Made by a program: the position numbers and the translations under genes. DNA of 64,000 nt from the NCBI GenBank assembly GCA_946406115.1, contig OX291540.1, positions 4,398,563 to 4,462,562 on the forward strand. Direction: 5' to 3'. Below the pieces are notes generated by a model. It saw only the letters and a program-made list of their open reading frames with translations. It did not search any database and was not told where the DNA came from. The stretch is from Apoda limacodes. Lineage: Eukaryota; Arthropoda; Insecta; Lepidoptera; Limacodidae. Of the stretch, positions 32,690-44,030 are shown one piece after another; position 1 is the stretch's first letter; each line of letters begins with the position of its first letter.

Positions 32690-33985
32690 TATTGTTTAAA
32701 TTAATTAAGTCCATAAAAAAAATTGTGCTAAAGCAACTAACATTTATGATAAATCTAATGTTAAGAGAGAATAAATTTCCAGATAATCTTAAATATGCCC
32801 GTTTAATACCTCTTTTCAAAAAAGGAGACAAAAAGTGATACAAAATTATAGGCCAGTATCAATATTACCGGCTATCTCAAAAATTTTTGAAAGAGCCATA
32901 TATGATAGACTAATAATACAATTTTGCATCAAAGAAAACATTATAGCACAAAACCAACATGGTTTTCAAAATGGAAAATCTGTTACAACTGCAGCATTAG
33001 TCTTAACGGAGAGTGTCTTAAAAAGCCTAGATAAATCTGAAAATGCATTAAGAGTATTTATTGATTTATCCAAAGCATTTGATATGGTTGATCATTCACT
33101 CTTAATACATAAGTTGAACAATTTAGGAATAAAAGGAAATGCAAATGAATTAATTAAATCATACTTAAAAAATAGAAATTTAAAATTTACAGATGAAAAA
33201 AAGGCCAAACAAGTAGATGTAAATTCTGACTGTATGATATAAAATGTGGAGTACCACAAGGTTCTGTTTTAGGTCCTTTGCTTTTTATATTATTTATTAA
33301 TGATCTACCAGCACAGGTCAAACATTCAACACTAATACTTTTCGCTGACGACACTACAAGCCTAATTAAAGATAAAGACATAAAGAATTTAAATTCAAAA
33401 GCTGAAAAGGCAGTAGATGAGCTGTGTACATGGTTTAAAGAAAATAGACTATTATTAAATAAGGAAAAAACAAATTGCATGTATTTTTCTATATATGACA
33501 ATTCCGAAAAACGCAAAAAAATCAATGTAACTATAGAAAAAAATATAATTAATGTGGTAGATTCATGTAGATTTTTAGGTTTTGACATAGATCATCATTT
33601 CAGATGGACAAAATATGTAGACAATATAAGTAAAAAACTAGCTTCTGTATGTTTTTGCATAAAATCTTTAAACTCACTTGGTTCCTTAAGTGTATTAAAG
33701 ACTACTTACTGGGGATATTATTATCCGATAATGATTTGTGGTATAGAATTTTGGAGATCCCTAAGTATAGCAAATGAAATTTTTAAGCTACAAAAGAGGG
33801 TGGTCAGAATCATGTCGTTAGCGGAAAAAAGTGCATCGTGTAAGGAATTATTTAAAGACTTAGACTTATTAACAGTATTTGACATTTATGTATTAAAAAT
33901 AGCATCTTTTGTGAAAAATAATATTAATCAATTCGATTTCTTAGAAAAACGTGTAAAACAAGATATTGAATTACAGTGATAAAAC
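32690..33985 (+). pseudogene. LINE reverse transcriptase (CR1/jockey-like)
   Basis: The RT begins near 32750 (RENKFPDNLKYARLIPLFKKG) and, after a frameshift at 32835, continues through NYRPVSILPAISKIFERAI, QHGFQNGKS, the catalytic VFIDLSKAFDMVDH (about 33055) and, past a stop at 33239, CGVPQGSVLGPLLF and LFADDTTSL (33335). The thumb-like GFDIDHHFRWTKYVDNISKKL and the end at 33977 follow. Two lesions are visible. No EEP endonuclease lies between ORF1 and RT, which sit only ~50 bp apart, so that domain has been deleted. The element could move only with help from another copy. Confidence 0.85.
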
Positions 33986-35292
33986 AATAAGCACGTAGTT
34001 AGGATTATCTAAAAGTATGTGTTTGTACGGTCTTTTCAAGGTTCGTCTGCGTGTCGTCGATACTTGAAGATAATTAAAAGTACTTTATTTCTTGCTTTTT
34101 ACATATTTAATCCAAAATATGACAAACTATTCATGTCGTTCATAGTCGTTGTCTTTTGTCCTCTATTTCTGTCAAGTTTTGGTTTCGTCAGGTCAAGTAA
34201 GTCAACCAGTCATTATTGACCGCGCCGCGACAGTGTTACAAAGCAGATCATGTGTAGCACAATAAACATGTCCAAACATAGATAGAACATATCAAAGGTT
34301 ATCTAAATTAAAAAATTATTATACATATAGTTAGACATAATTAGAATAAATAGATAAGGGTAATTAATATTTTTTTATGTGTAATAATTTTATATATTGT
34401 TATATATTGTTACAACTTTAAACAGAATGAAATAATTATAAATAACATTAAAACAAAAAACGCAGCATTAAGTCAACGACATTGAACTCACGATGTCACA
34501 GTAGGTCAGGCAAGCAAAAAGATGACCTAAGTTATGCATTCGTAAACGTTAGCTATTTATAGAATGAAATTATGTAAGAATTATTTTTGTGTTACATATG
34601 TTGTTTAAGTTGAAATAAATATTTTTAAAATATATTAATATAAAAAAAATATTATACATTATTTTTTGAAAAATAGGAGGAGAGTATTTGTAAGTGTTAA
34701 TTGTCACGTAAATATTTAGACTAATAACTAATAAGGAAATAAAATAATAAGCAAATTTACAAGGTTTAACTGCACCCTGGTAATGCTACATAAACAAATA
34801 TAACCACTTAGTACACGTTCTAATATCTATATATGTAAGCAACAGTTTAATTATTAATTAGAAATACATTAGGTTTCCAGTATTCCGTCACTTTACTTGT
34901 GTAAAGTAATAAGATACATATATTATGTAAATTGTTTATACAAAATATATTCAAATTGTATCTGGACGGTTGAGTATAATTTCGAACAAACCTACTACTA
35001 GAAGGTAACGACAAGTGTCGTTGTGTCGTTGTATATAATTCAGATCAGATTTTTGGAAGTAAGTAATTATTTTTACCGTTTTAGTGCATCTTTTTGAAGT
35101 CTGTTGTTTTTTTTGTTAAAAAGTTTTTATTTTTTACTTTTGAGTGACGGTTTCGTTTTTTTCTCGTACAAAAAAAAAAACAATACTCGTAACAAAATTT
35201 TATATAATCATCAACGTTAAAGGCGTTTCACTAGTTCCAAATAAAATCCCATCTTTTTGTTTTACCAAAAATTTTAGTTTACAATTCACAAC
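33986..35292. other. Spacer, nothing coding
   Basis: AT-rich DNA. From about 35060 it resembles, in inverted orientation, the stretch at 50868-51045 (ACCGTTTTAGTGCATC, GAGTGACG, AACAAAATTTTATATAATCATCAAC), so it holds a dispersed repeat. No gene is seen. Confidence 0.45.
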
Positions 35293-35545
35293 ATTAAGGG
35301 GCATATAGCAGCTAACTAGCGCCGCCATTAGATATTTTCTCTCCGTAGAAAACGAATATATAAAATCCAAATGTCGCAAATATAAAGCAATTTAAAGAAG
35401 GTTTTATATAGTTTCTAAATAATTTCCGTGAGTTGTAGTTGGCATTTCTGCTAAAAACGGCCACTTTTAATGGCGGCGCTAGTGGGCTGTAAGAGGGCTC
35501 TTAATATGGGACCACCTCGGAAGTATACCCTTTTGAAAAAATAAA
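35060..35545 (+). repeat. Dispersed repeat, inverted relative to 50760-51045
   Basis: Segments 35060-35230 and 35500-35545 (ATGGGACCACCTCGGAAGTA...CCTTTTGAAA) match the reverse complement of 50760-51045 (TTCAAAAGAGTACGTTCCTGAGGTGGTCCCAT at its left, and CGTCACTCAAAAGC further right). In this copy a ~216-bp foldback (35293-35508) sits between the two matched parts. Confidence 0.55.
35293..35508. mobile_element. Foldback MITE, ~216 bp
   Basis: A perfect 16-bp inverted repeat, ACTAGCGCCGCCATTA (35315-35330) and TAATGGCGGCGCTAGT (35468-35483), extends imperfectly outward to ATTAAGGGGC and GGGCTCTTAAT. It is non-coding. It is absent from the equivalent position of the related repeat at 50.8 kb, which supports its being an insertion. 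Confidence 0.65.
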
Positions 35546-36084
35546 AGTGTAGTGTAACCAGTAGTTTTTAAAAATCAATTAGAAGTCTCTTTTACTACAT
35601 TTTGATTTTTAGTTGTCTAAAATGACATTTGTCTAAAGTTCATAAGACATTTTTTTTATATTTGATTTGAAATTTCTGGAGACATTTTTAATAATTAGTT
35701 ATTTTTTTTACAGCCCATTTATTAGAGATTACGAAGACATAAAAAAAAACACCATAAAAATATTTTTTTGAAAAAAATAAACTAATAAAGCAGTACCAGG
35801 AATTAAACTGTAAATAAATACCTAAAAAAATCGTATCTCGGGAAACTAATAATAACATCTACACTCTTGGTGTAAGGCATCATAATTTTCGTTTTTATCT
35901 TCACTATTTGGGCCACCCTGTATGTATGTATATTTAAGGTTGTTTCTTTTGAGGATTCAAATATTATATATTATAAATTCCCAACTGTGACAATTATTTG
36001 GTAGGTACTGCAATATGATACCATTAATAAGTGGTTAGGATTGCTGGATCATATTTAAAAGATTACGTTGCATTAGATAGTATT

Positions 36085-36480
36085 AGGTCAGTGGTGGCCC
36101 AGGGGTCTCGATTTCACCTTGTGTTCTGAGTGGTGGAGGTTTAAACCCGATGTGTATCAACGAGGTACTTTATTTATTTAGGAAATTTATTAATTTATTT
36201 TTTTAAAATAACCATTCATTTCTTAATTATATTGATTAATGATTATATACACCACTGGCTTTCGGCGAAGAAGAATTCTTGAGAAAACTCATATAAGTCG
36301 GAAAAAGACGTTTGTAGAGTCCACAATCCGCACTGGGCTCTCATGTGGATAGAGGCCTAAACATAGATAGACCCTAAATCACCCTCGGTGAGAGCAGGTC
36401 GTGACCCAGTGGCATGCACTTCGCCGATGCGAGCCAAACTTGCAAGGTAATCCTATATAATGGGTTGAGATACTGTAACA
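36085..36480 (+). mobile_element. tRNA-derived SINE with RTE-like tail
   Basis: The head has an A box TGGCCCAGGGG (36095-36105) and a near-consensus B box GTTTAAACC (36139-36147). After an AT-rich link, 36255-36470 reads CTTTCGGCGAAGAAGAAT, GTCCACAATCCGCACTGGGC and GATAGAGGCCTAAAC, the 3' text shared by many lepidopteran RTE-mobilised repeats. The combination of a tRNA head and a LINE-like tail is a classic SINE layout. Confidence 0.65.
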
Positions 36481-37889
36481 TGAAGCCACCCAGTGTCATA
36501 CTAACTAGATACTACCAGTGTTCTAATGTTGTATTGACTTTCATTATACAATTCCAAAAAGTGTTTTAATAATGTTTTTTAATATCGTCTCTGTTTTAGC
36601 TGGTATATTCTCTCTGTCTATGTTCTCTAAAGACAGGCTAAGTTGCTACCAAGGCAGTGGCGGCCCCAGGATTTTTGTCAGGTGGTGATCATCATACAAT
36701 CATCACGATTGGTTTACAAACAACTTAGTTATGTAAAAAGACAGAAAATGTACGAAAAACCTAGGTACTTATACCGAAGAATTAAGAGCCTGCTTTTTTT
36801 TTGAAGCCCGTTAATTAGGTATATATTGACAATTGAAAATTCCAAATGACAGCCGTGGTGCTTGCACCGGCGCATGTGTAAGTCAGTCTTACACCACTTC
36901 TGATGAATTTTTTTTTGTCCTTATCTGTGACTACGGCTTTCATATATTTGGTTCATAATATAGTAATTAATTTAAAATGACTGATAAATATTAATAGCAA
37001 TAAAATTTCTTAGTAGGTGTATTACAGTTCAAACCGTGTAGGCAAGAAAATGATACATTAACTATGTATAATGCAAATTACCAATTGCACGCCTCATAAG
37101 CGGAGCGGTGAGGTAGTGCTCTACTCTCGACATGTCAAAAAACCCAGTCTTTCGAAACTTAAATGACGTTTTTTTTTTAATATAACACTTACAGGATAAT
37201 ATGAGTGCACTAATATGAAGTTAAATAATCTGTCTAGCACATATGGTACATTTTATAAACAATTAATTTGTTTAATATAATAAATAATAACATTAAAACT
37301 AATCATTCTTGGACGTCCGTGAGTCTGTGTTTATGTGACCATGTATATGGCAGAGAAATTGGTCGAAAAATTCATCTTACCGGAATACATTTGTTTTTAA
37401 TATATAAAGTATTACACTGTGCTGATTCCTAGTTAATATTAGCGTTCTAAGTACTGTCGTTTAATTATAATTTATAAAAAACTAATATACCACTGTATAC
37501 TGTATATCTATATATATATATTTTATTTTTATTTTATAGTATATTTTTTCCTCACCTTATTTGTTATTTTATTTTAAAAAACTTGAGTTTTTGTTTTAGA
37601 ATTTTTTTTTAAATGTGAATGACCGATATGAGGCGCGCACTTTTGGATTTTCCAAATTTTTTAAAAATGTTCTTGAACTGCATACTTAAGTACCCATCCT
37701 TATTAAATTTTAGAAAACCGGTAAAGTGCGAGTTGGATTCGCGTACCTAGGGTTCCGTTAAAGGTAAACTGTATTGCGGGACAAACTTAACTTGGCTGTC
37801 GGACAACTGTTGTCCCAATACATCGACACAGGTTGCATCGCTGTTTACCAACTGCAAATAAGTTTATAAATCCCATATAATGTAAAAAA
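36481..37889. other. Spacer, nothing coding
   Basis: AT-rich, unrecognised DNA. At about 37722-37762 is one more copy of the hairpin-type motif (GTAAAGTGCGAGTTGGATTCGCG followed by TAGGGTTCCGTTA), the repeat type also found at 5.3-6.0 kb, 46.6 kb and 63.85 kb. Confidence 0.45.
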
Positions 37890-38445
37890 TCATGACATTG
37901 TCTTATTTGCTGATGACACCTCTTTGCTTTTTAAAGTTAAGAGATGACAGACATATTATAATGAATTAAATAATGCCCTTTCTAAAATTGTAAATTGGTT
38001 TAACGCTAATAATTTGTTACTTAATGAAAAAAAAACCAAATGTGTTAAATTTACATTACCAAATGTTAGTCAGAGACAGACATGTATTAATATTAATGGC
38101 GAGCAATTAGAACTTGTTAATTCAACAGTCTTTCTTGGCATAACGCTGGACTCCAAACTTAAATGGGGTCCTCATATTCATAACCTAGCCAAAAAACTTA
38201 GCTCTTCTGTGTATGCGATCAAGAAAATAAGACAATTGACCGATGTCGACACTGCAAAAATAGTATATTTTAGCTATTTCCATAGTTTAACGACATATGG
38301 TATTCTATTGTGGGGTAGCGCTGCTGATGTAAATACAATATTTTTGTTACGAAAAAGGGCAATTCTTGCCATTTATAAATTAGGATCTAGGATATCTCTG
38401 AGGGATAGGTTTAGGGAAGTAAAAATTTTAACTTTAGTGTCGCAG
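37890..38445 (+). pseudogene. LINE reverse transcriptase, C-terminal part (left of nested insertion)
   Basis: A 5'-truncated CR1/jockey-like LINE. It begins in the RT palm with IVLFADDTSLLFK (about 37895), has one stop at 37948, then a clean frame 38014-38448 with WFNANNLLLNEKKTKCVKF, FLGITLDSKLKWGPHI and the thumb region. It is broken at exactly 38446 by the pogo-like element and continues at 40330. Confidence 0.85.
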
Positions 38446-38447
38446 TA

Positions 38448-40327
38448 GGGGAGACCGGGTACAAAAGTAATGGCGGGTCGAAAGTAACAAATGCTCTCTA
38501 GATTTATCCAATGGGCGAACACCGCTTTGCTGCTGTCAGGCGATAGCCGGGAGCGCCCCCCTCAATTGCATTTAGTCGCCGCGTACGCCACGCGCTGTTT
38601 GGTTGTGTGACAGAACGCTACGTGAATTTACAAACCAAAAGTAAGTTTTTTTACGTTTTCTTATTCAATGTTTTGATAGTCTTAAAAGCATGATAGTAAT
38701 CTGAATGTTTGCATGTCTATACTGTATTAAAGTGATTGTACATTGCGTAAAGTCATTTTTGTGTAGTACGTTCCCATTTAAGGTTATGTTGCACGTTTTG
38801 ACAAAAATGTGGATGGGTACAAAAGTAACATAACCCTATGGGTACAAAAGTAACATGTTACTTTTGTCCTCGTGGTGATTTAATTATTTATCATATATTT
38901 CATATTTCATATTTTTTTTAACAGAATGCCTCGACAACGCATAAGAACAACTGAACGAGGAACTACCGACACGGAAGTGTATAAAAAAGCGGCTGAAGAG
39001 CATTGCAGCATTTCCTCTGTCTGTAACTGATAGAAATGCAATTGCTGGATTTAGTTGTACTGGTATAAGTCCGTTTAATAGGAATATATTTAATGCTATT
39101 GACTACGCGCCATCGTCTGTGACTGACCGGCCGTTACAAGTCAACAGACAAATTCCACCAAATGATTTGTTGACTAATTCTGACGCAACGTCATCCGTTC
39201 AAGTTGGTCCAAGTACTCCAGTTGGTGATCTTCCAACATCAATTGACCAAACTGTTCATCATAAAGATAGCAATGATTTGTCAAACAAATCAAACAATAA
39301 TGATGACCAACCATCGGATGTTCAAAATATACCGGACTCAATCTCTACGGACACCGATCCTATGTTAGCTAACCCAATTTTTGATCAAAGTTCCAAATCA
39401 CCAGTGCCAGGACCTAGCGGACTGCAAGAAGCAAATTTTACTAAGCCGTTTAATTTCTCGCCTAAAGATCTTAGACCTTTACCACAAGCAGGTCCGAGAA
39501 CTGAAACAAATAAAGGTCGTAAAAAACGTAAGACTGCCATTCTGACCGACACACCCGAAAAAAACTTAATTGAACAAGAACACCAACAACGAAATAAAGT
39601 CAAGAAAACGGTACTGTAAGACAATCCTAGAGAAAGTAAGAAAAAATTGTCTGCAAAAGGGAAGGGAAAAGGCAAAAAGACAAAGAAAGCGCCAAAAGAA
39701 AAGGAAAATGAATCTGATGACGAAGTAACCTACTGTCTTGTTTGTTTAGAAAATTACAGTCGACCAAATGAAAAATGGGTAGAATGTATCGAATGTAAAA
39801 TGTGGTCCCATTTGGAATGTGTGCATGATGACAAGCATTATGTATGCCATCATTGCGATTCTGATTAAGATTAATGACTGAATTAAAAAAGTCTGATTAT
39901 AATACTAAATTGATCTCATTACTTAAACTAAGAATTTAATTGATTTGTTATTATCTTAACATTTATAGTTTTTGAACATTTAAAATACGAAAGTTAATTT
40001 GTGTTATTAGCATAAAGAATTTAAATAAATAATTTGTTGATTTACCATGTATAATATTGTATTAATTATCAACCCCTTTGTCTTGTTACTTTCGACCCAT
40101 AACGTGTTACTTTCGACCTGCCTACGTGGTCGAAAGTAACAAGGAACGATTTTTTTTAAAATATCTGTAATTCATACAAAACACATTTTAATGTGATAAA
40201 TCGAGTTGCTACAGTAAAAAACACAAACTGAACTTTTATACAATTATATTATTTTAATGGCAACAGTAACACCCATCCAGAAATCAAAGTAAAAGTACAA
40301 AGTGTTACTTTTGTACCCGGTCTCCCC
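38448..40327 (+). mobile_element. Pogo-like DNA transposon, deletion derivative, 1880 bp
   Basis: The perfect 23-bp TIRs start GGGGAGACCGGGTACAAAAG (38448) and end with the reverse complement at 40305-40327. TA lies outside each end (38446-38447, 40328-40329). The host LINE frame is interrupted exactly here and resumes on the other side. Subterminal motifs ACAAAAGTAAC and CGAAAGTAAC recur on both sides (38478, 38816, 38844, 40086, 40108, 40132), including a 24-bp palindrome at 38844-38867. It encodes only the ends of a transposase (see 38925-39868), so it is non-autonomous. Confidence 0.92.
38925..39868 (+). pseudogene. Remnant pogo-like transposase with C-terminal PHD finger
   Basis: It starts MPRQRIRTTERGTTDTEVYK at 38925, a pogo-like N-terminus. 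Near 39000 it jumps to a region characteristic of the far C-terminal side (NAIAGFSCTGISPFNRNIF, 39035-39090). The helix-turn-helix and the whole DDE core are therefore missing. A Ser/Pro/Asp-rich linker follows (39119-39619), then a Lys-rich stretch and a Cys4-His-Cys3 PHD finger at 39749-39862 (YCLVCLENYS, WVECIECKMWSHLECV, YVCHHC). A stop at 39617 separates the linker from the finger. C-terminal PHD fingers occur in some insect pogo-like transposases. Confidence 0.8.
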
Positions 40328-40329
40328 TA

Positions 40330-40916
40330 CATATATGAAAATCTTTTATATGTACATAAAAATATCAATAGTTTCAGCAAGAAAAGTTCACACAGTAAAT
40401 ACTAGAAGTAAAAATAAGCTGTTGGTGCATGATACACGTCTACACAAAATAAGTAACTCTTTTATGGGGCAATGTATACACTTTTACAACAAAGTTCCCA
40501 ATAAAATTCAAAATCTATCAATAAGTAAATTTAAATCTTTTATCAAGCAGGTACTTTGTAAAAAGGCATACTACAATATTTCAGACTATGTAAATGATAA
40601 AAATCCTTGGGACTGATGATGCTCAATTACAGGATGCATAGGTAAACCAAATTAAAATGGAAATAACATAAAATTGTACGACAAAAATTTTTTTATTTAA
40701 AACATTAATTGTATTTTAGTTTATTTGTATTATTGATAGTGTTTTTAAAAGAGTAACTATCGAGTTTCTTGCCGGATTCTTCTCGGTAGAAATCAACAAC
40801 ATTGTGAACCGGCGGGAAGGTGGGAGGGTTCAAAAAATAATATTTTATAACTTTGACGATTCAAAAGTGATTGTAAAATCCTTATTTGAATAAACCATTT
40901 TGACTTTGACTTTGAA
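40330..40916 (+). mobile_element. LINE C-terminus and 3' tail (right of nested insertion)
   Basis: This continues the LINE interrupted at 38446. After YIYENL the frame shifts once, then reads RKVHTVNTRSKNKL, HDTRLHKISNSF and HFYNKVPNKIQNLS (40370-40520) and ends at 40614. The 3' tail follows, with ATCGAGTTTCTTGCCGGATT (40760), AAAGTGATTG and TTGAATAAACCATTTTGACT. It serves as the reference for the tail fragments at 10.74, 20.9 and 24.6 kb. Confidence 0.82.
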
Positions 40917-41799
40917 ATGCAAAAAAAAAAATTGTGATGCAAAAACAAATTTACGGTTTTCAGATTTTTTCCTTTGTGTATGCTATATGGCAGTGCTTTC
41001 AACCAAATTTCATGATTCTAGGTCAATAGAAAGTAGCCCATAGGTTTTGATTTATTTGATTGACAATATGCGACCAAAAAACTGTATATTGGGCATATTT
41101 TTTTTTTTGCATTGACTTCCACGCTTAATTTTTTTACAACAAATAGACATTTTTCGCAATAAAAGAGTCTTATCTTGGATCAAGAGTGGGATGGGAGGGA
41201 CAATTAAAGGAAGGAAGTGAGAGACTCTAACCTGTACCACAGACTATAAAGGTAATACTGTACATACATACATACCTACTACCAATATAATTGGGAGACA
41301 CTTTCGTGATACAATTCCTCGTGCACGCATGTTATTATGAATATTTATTATTGTTTAGCTAACGTAAGCTCAATTTCATTGTAGCACGCTTAAAGTTTGT
41401 CCTATTTTTTTTTTAAATCATATTAAACTTGAATGCACTTTAACGACTTAAGCGACTATACCTAGAGATATACTATACCTACTCGACAACCACTCAGAAA
41501 ATGACCTATAAAAATTCCCACTAGGTAAATTAATCAAATAAAACTGAGCAAAATGACATAAAGATTGGTAGTAAAGTGGTAGCGTTTGTTCAGTTATTCA
41601 TACACTAACGTACGATAAAACGAAAGGCGAACACATGCAAAACACGTCGAGCAAGTTTTAACAGTATTAAGCGGCCATGTTCACTACGTCACATATTTCT
41701 ATCTATTTCATTAAAGACCTTTGTTCAGAACACAAGTTAGTGACCGAAATACAAATGGATTTATTAAATACGAAGAAAAAGAAAAAAAACTGACAGAAA
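40917..41799. other. 5' flank of transporter gene 2
   Basis: AT-rich non-coding DNA that should hold the promoter and leader. A TCAGT initiator-like pentamer occurs at about 41590, but without supporting elements I do not call a promoter. Confidence 0.4.
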
Positions 41800-41823
41800 A
41801 TGGTGGCACCGGTAATTAAACAG
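41800..41823 (+). CDS. Tret1-like sugar transporter gene 2, exon 1 of 3
   Basis: This 24-nt exon encodes MVAPVIKQ, with donor GTGGGT immediately after. It has the same length, phase 0 junction and near-identical sequence as exon 1 of gene 1 (MVAPYLKQ), which is the main reason to trust both. It joins to exon 2 to give KQ-SWILSS. The full gene is join(41800..41823, 43474..43609, 48068..49344). Confidence 0.8.
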
Positions 41824-43473
41824 GTGGGTGAAAATAAACAAAATTATAAAATTATTTAAACTGTGTGTGTGTGTATCAATCGTGCTGCTTTATTTACTTT
41901 TTCTATCTTACGTGTAAAATTAATAATTTGTGAATAAAACTGGCAAGAATACAAATTAAATTTTGAACAGTTTAGTGAGGATAGAATGTGTTACAAGGCT
42001 AAGAGAAAGTAAAATAAAAACTGTGTCATGCACACAAGAGGTTAAGTTAAGCCTTGACAAATTTTGATTTATTTATTTTCTAAAACTTTCTTTAGTTAAC
42101 TGAGAAAGAATAAACTTTTAAACATATAGCACAATTTACGCAATGGCATTGAGAAGCTGACGTAAACAGATCATATGACTGAAACTGAATTTTAGTACCG
42201 ATTAGAATTCCTTTTATCATTTATCAAAATACAACGAAACAAGACATACAAGACACATGAGTATACCTAGATATAATCACTATACTTTTTCATTAGTGTT
42301 ACGTACAAATAACTCGTTATCGTCAAAACCATTGATAAATTCATAGAAACTGGAATACCTACGAGCTTCCAAACCAAAAACAAAATTCTGAATCCAGTTA
42401 CTGAATGTAAAAATATATTTGATTGTTAAAGAAGTTTGGGTTGTCACCAATTTTGCTTATCAGTACAAGATAAAATAACCACATAATATTTTGCGCTATA
42501 TACAAAAGCAGTTTATGTAGTGATGTATGTGTACCTACTGACGTGGTTGATTAATGTACGTATTGGTTTTCCTAAAAAAAATATGGAATTGGAATAATTA
42601 CAACATTCAAACCATAAATTCCGTAAATAACAATTTTATTGCAACATATAAACTTTTTATAGTGTAGTTAAGTGTAGACGTGACCGCATGCGATTATTGG
42701 TAGTAGCCGAAGTAGGTAGGTACCTATAATCCAATAAAGGTGATCTATTTTTTGTTTCGTTTAAACAGGAAAGTCTATTTATCATCCCATAGGCAGCGTT
42801 GTTTTAATTTTATTATCAAGGATGACTTCTCTCTCTCTCTCTCTACCAATAATACTTAACCACACATCGTAAAACCAGGCTATAACTACATTTCTCTCAA
42901 TGGTCACATCAACCATATATCAATATCATAATATATTGAACTTAATGCATACCTATCTATAAATTACGTTGCGCAAATTTCTGTAATATTAGGACCCTTT
43001 ATTATTATTTATTCTTACGTTATTTTGCAATTTTTATAATAAATCTATTGATTGTCACACTTAGCCTGACGTAATAAAAGAACGAAACCATAGCATTAGT
43101 TTTACCTGCCCAATCCTGTCTGACTTCTTATAGCATGTCAGGATCTGGCGATGGTCCAATGGGGTATATTATTATGTCCCTGCGTATGATATTTTACTTC
43201 TTAGTAATTAGCAACGTATGGGACATACATATATGAAGCCTCCTTAGTCCGGGGATACACCGCTTTATATCAAAGCAGTTACAACTGGTTGGTGAACACA
43301 CTGTCACCCACATTATGTGTGTTTCCAACCACAAGTTTCCCCCTTCTGATATCATACAGGACTAAAAACCAGAAACAACCTTTATTATGAAAAAGATTAG
43401 GCTTCACAGCCTATAAAATCATTTATGTATATAATTAAAGAATTCTTATCTAACCGCAAGTATTATTTTACAG
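41824..43473. other. Intron 1 of transporter gene 2
   Basis: 1.65 kb of AT-rich intron DNA with a short (TC)n run at 42826-42844. No gene or clear transposon is recognised. It ends in a pyrimidine-rich acceptor, TATTATTTTACAG. Confidence 0.6.
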
Positions 43474-43609
43474 TCATGGATTCTGTCGAGTGCTCTGGTG
43501 AATGTGTTGGGACAAGGATTGATCCTGAGCTACCCCACCAGCCTCCTACCGGCGCTGCGAGCTCCAGACTCGCCCATCAAGGCAGACCTGGCCACGGCTT
43601 CCTGGTTAG
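43474..43609 (+). CDS. Tret1-like sugar transporter gene 2, exon 2 of 3
   Basis: 136 nt between TTTTACAG and GTAAAG, ending in phase 1. It encodes residues 9-53 (SWILSSALV, VLGQGLILSYPTSLLPAL, SPIKADLATASWL), covering TM1 and the external loop. It is noticeably more GC-rich than the flanking introns, as expected for coding sequence. An unrelated open frame in another phase crosses it, which hides it from ORF scans. The reading frame is fixed by alignment to gene 1. Confidence 0.88.
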
Positions 43610-43756
43610 GTAAAGAACTGCTCAATAATTAGTTTTGTCTGGTAACAATATTAGTACTAAGTAATAATCTTCTCAAATGAGATCTAATCAATCTAATCTA
43701 ATAATCAAATGAAATCTATCAAAAGATGATGAGAAACTCGATAGAGTGCATTATCG

Positions 43757-44030
43757 CTGGCAACGTTTGTATAAAGCACTTTTCTCCGTGATCCCTCCCC
43801 GGACTCCAGTGAGGTTTAAATTTTTTTTCAAAAGGGTGTGGTCCCTGTGACCGACGTTTTTTTTGCCAGGAGCACCGTTTGTATGGCAATGGCTATCGAT
43901 GATGGTCAAAAAATTGTCCGTCATAGGGACAAACCCCCTTTTAAAAAAAATTTCAACCCCCCTAGGGTTTCGAAGAGGGGTCATAGACAAACTTGCTCCA
44001 TCCAAACGTTGATGCCGACGATGGACTCTT
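43757..44030. mobile_element. Foldback (MITE-like) element in intron 2
   Basis: The left part (ACGTTTGTATAAAGCAC..., 43764-43860) and right part (ending CATCCAAACGTTGAT, about 43915-44015) are imperfect reverse complements over ~95 bp. They share ATTTTTTTTCAAAAGGGTG / CCCTTTTAAAAAAAAT and GGTCCCTGTGACCGAC / GTCCGTCATAGGGAC. It is non-coding. Confidence 0.65.

Noticed and set aside
39385..39675. 96-codon minus-strand frame
   Set aside because: Shadow of the pogo-like linker region on the plus strand.
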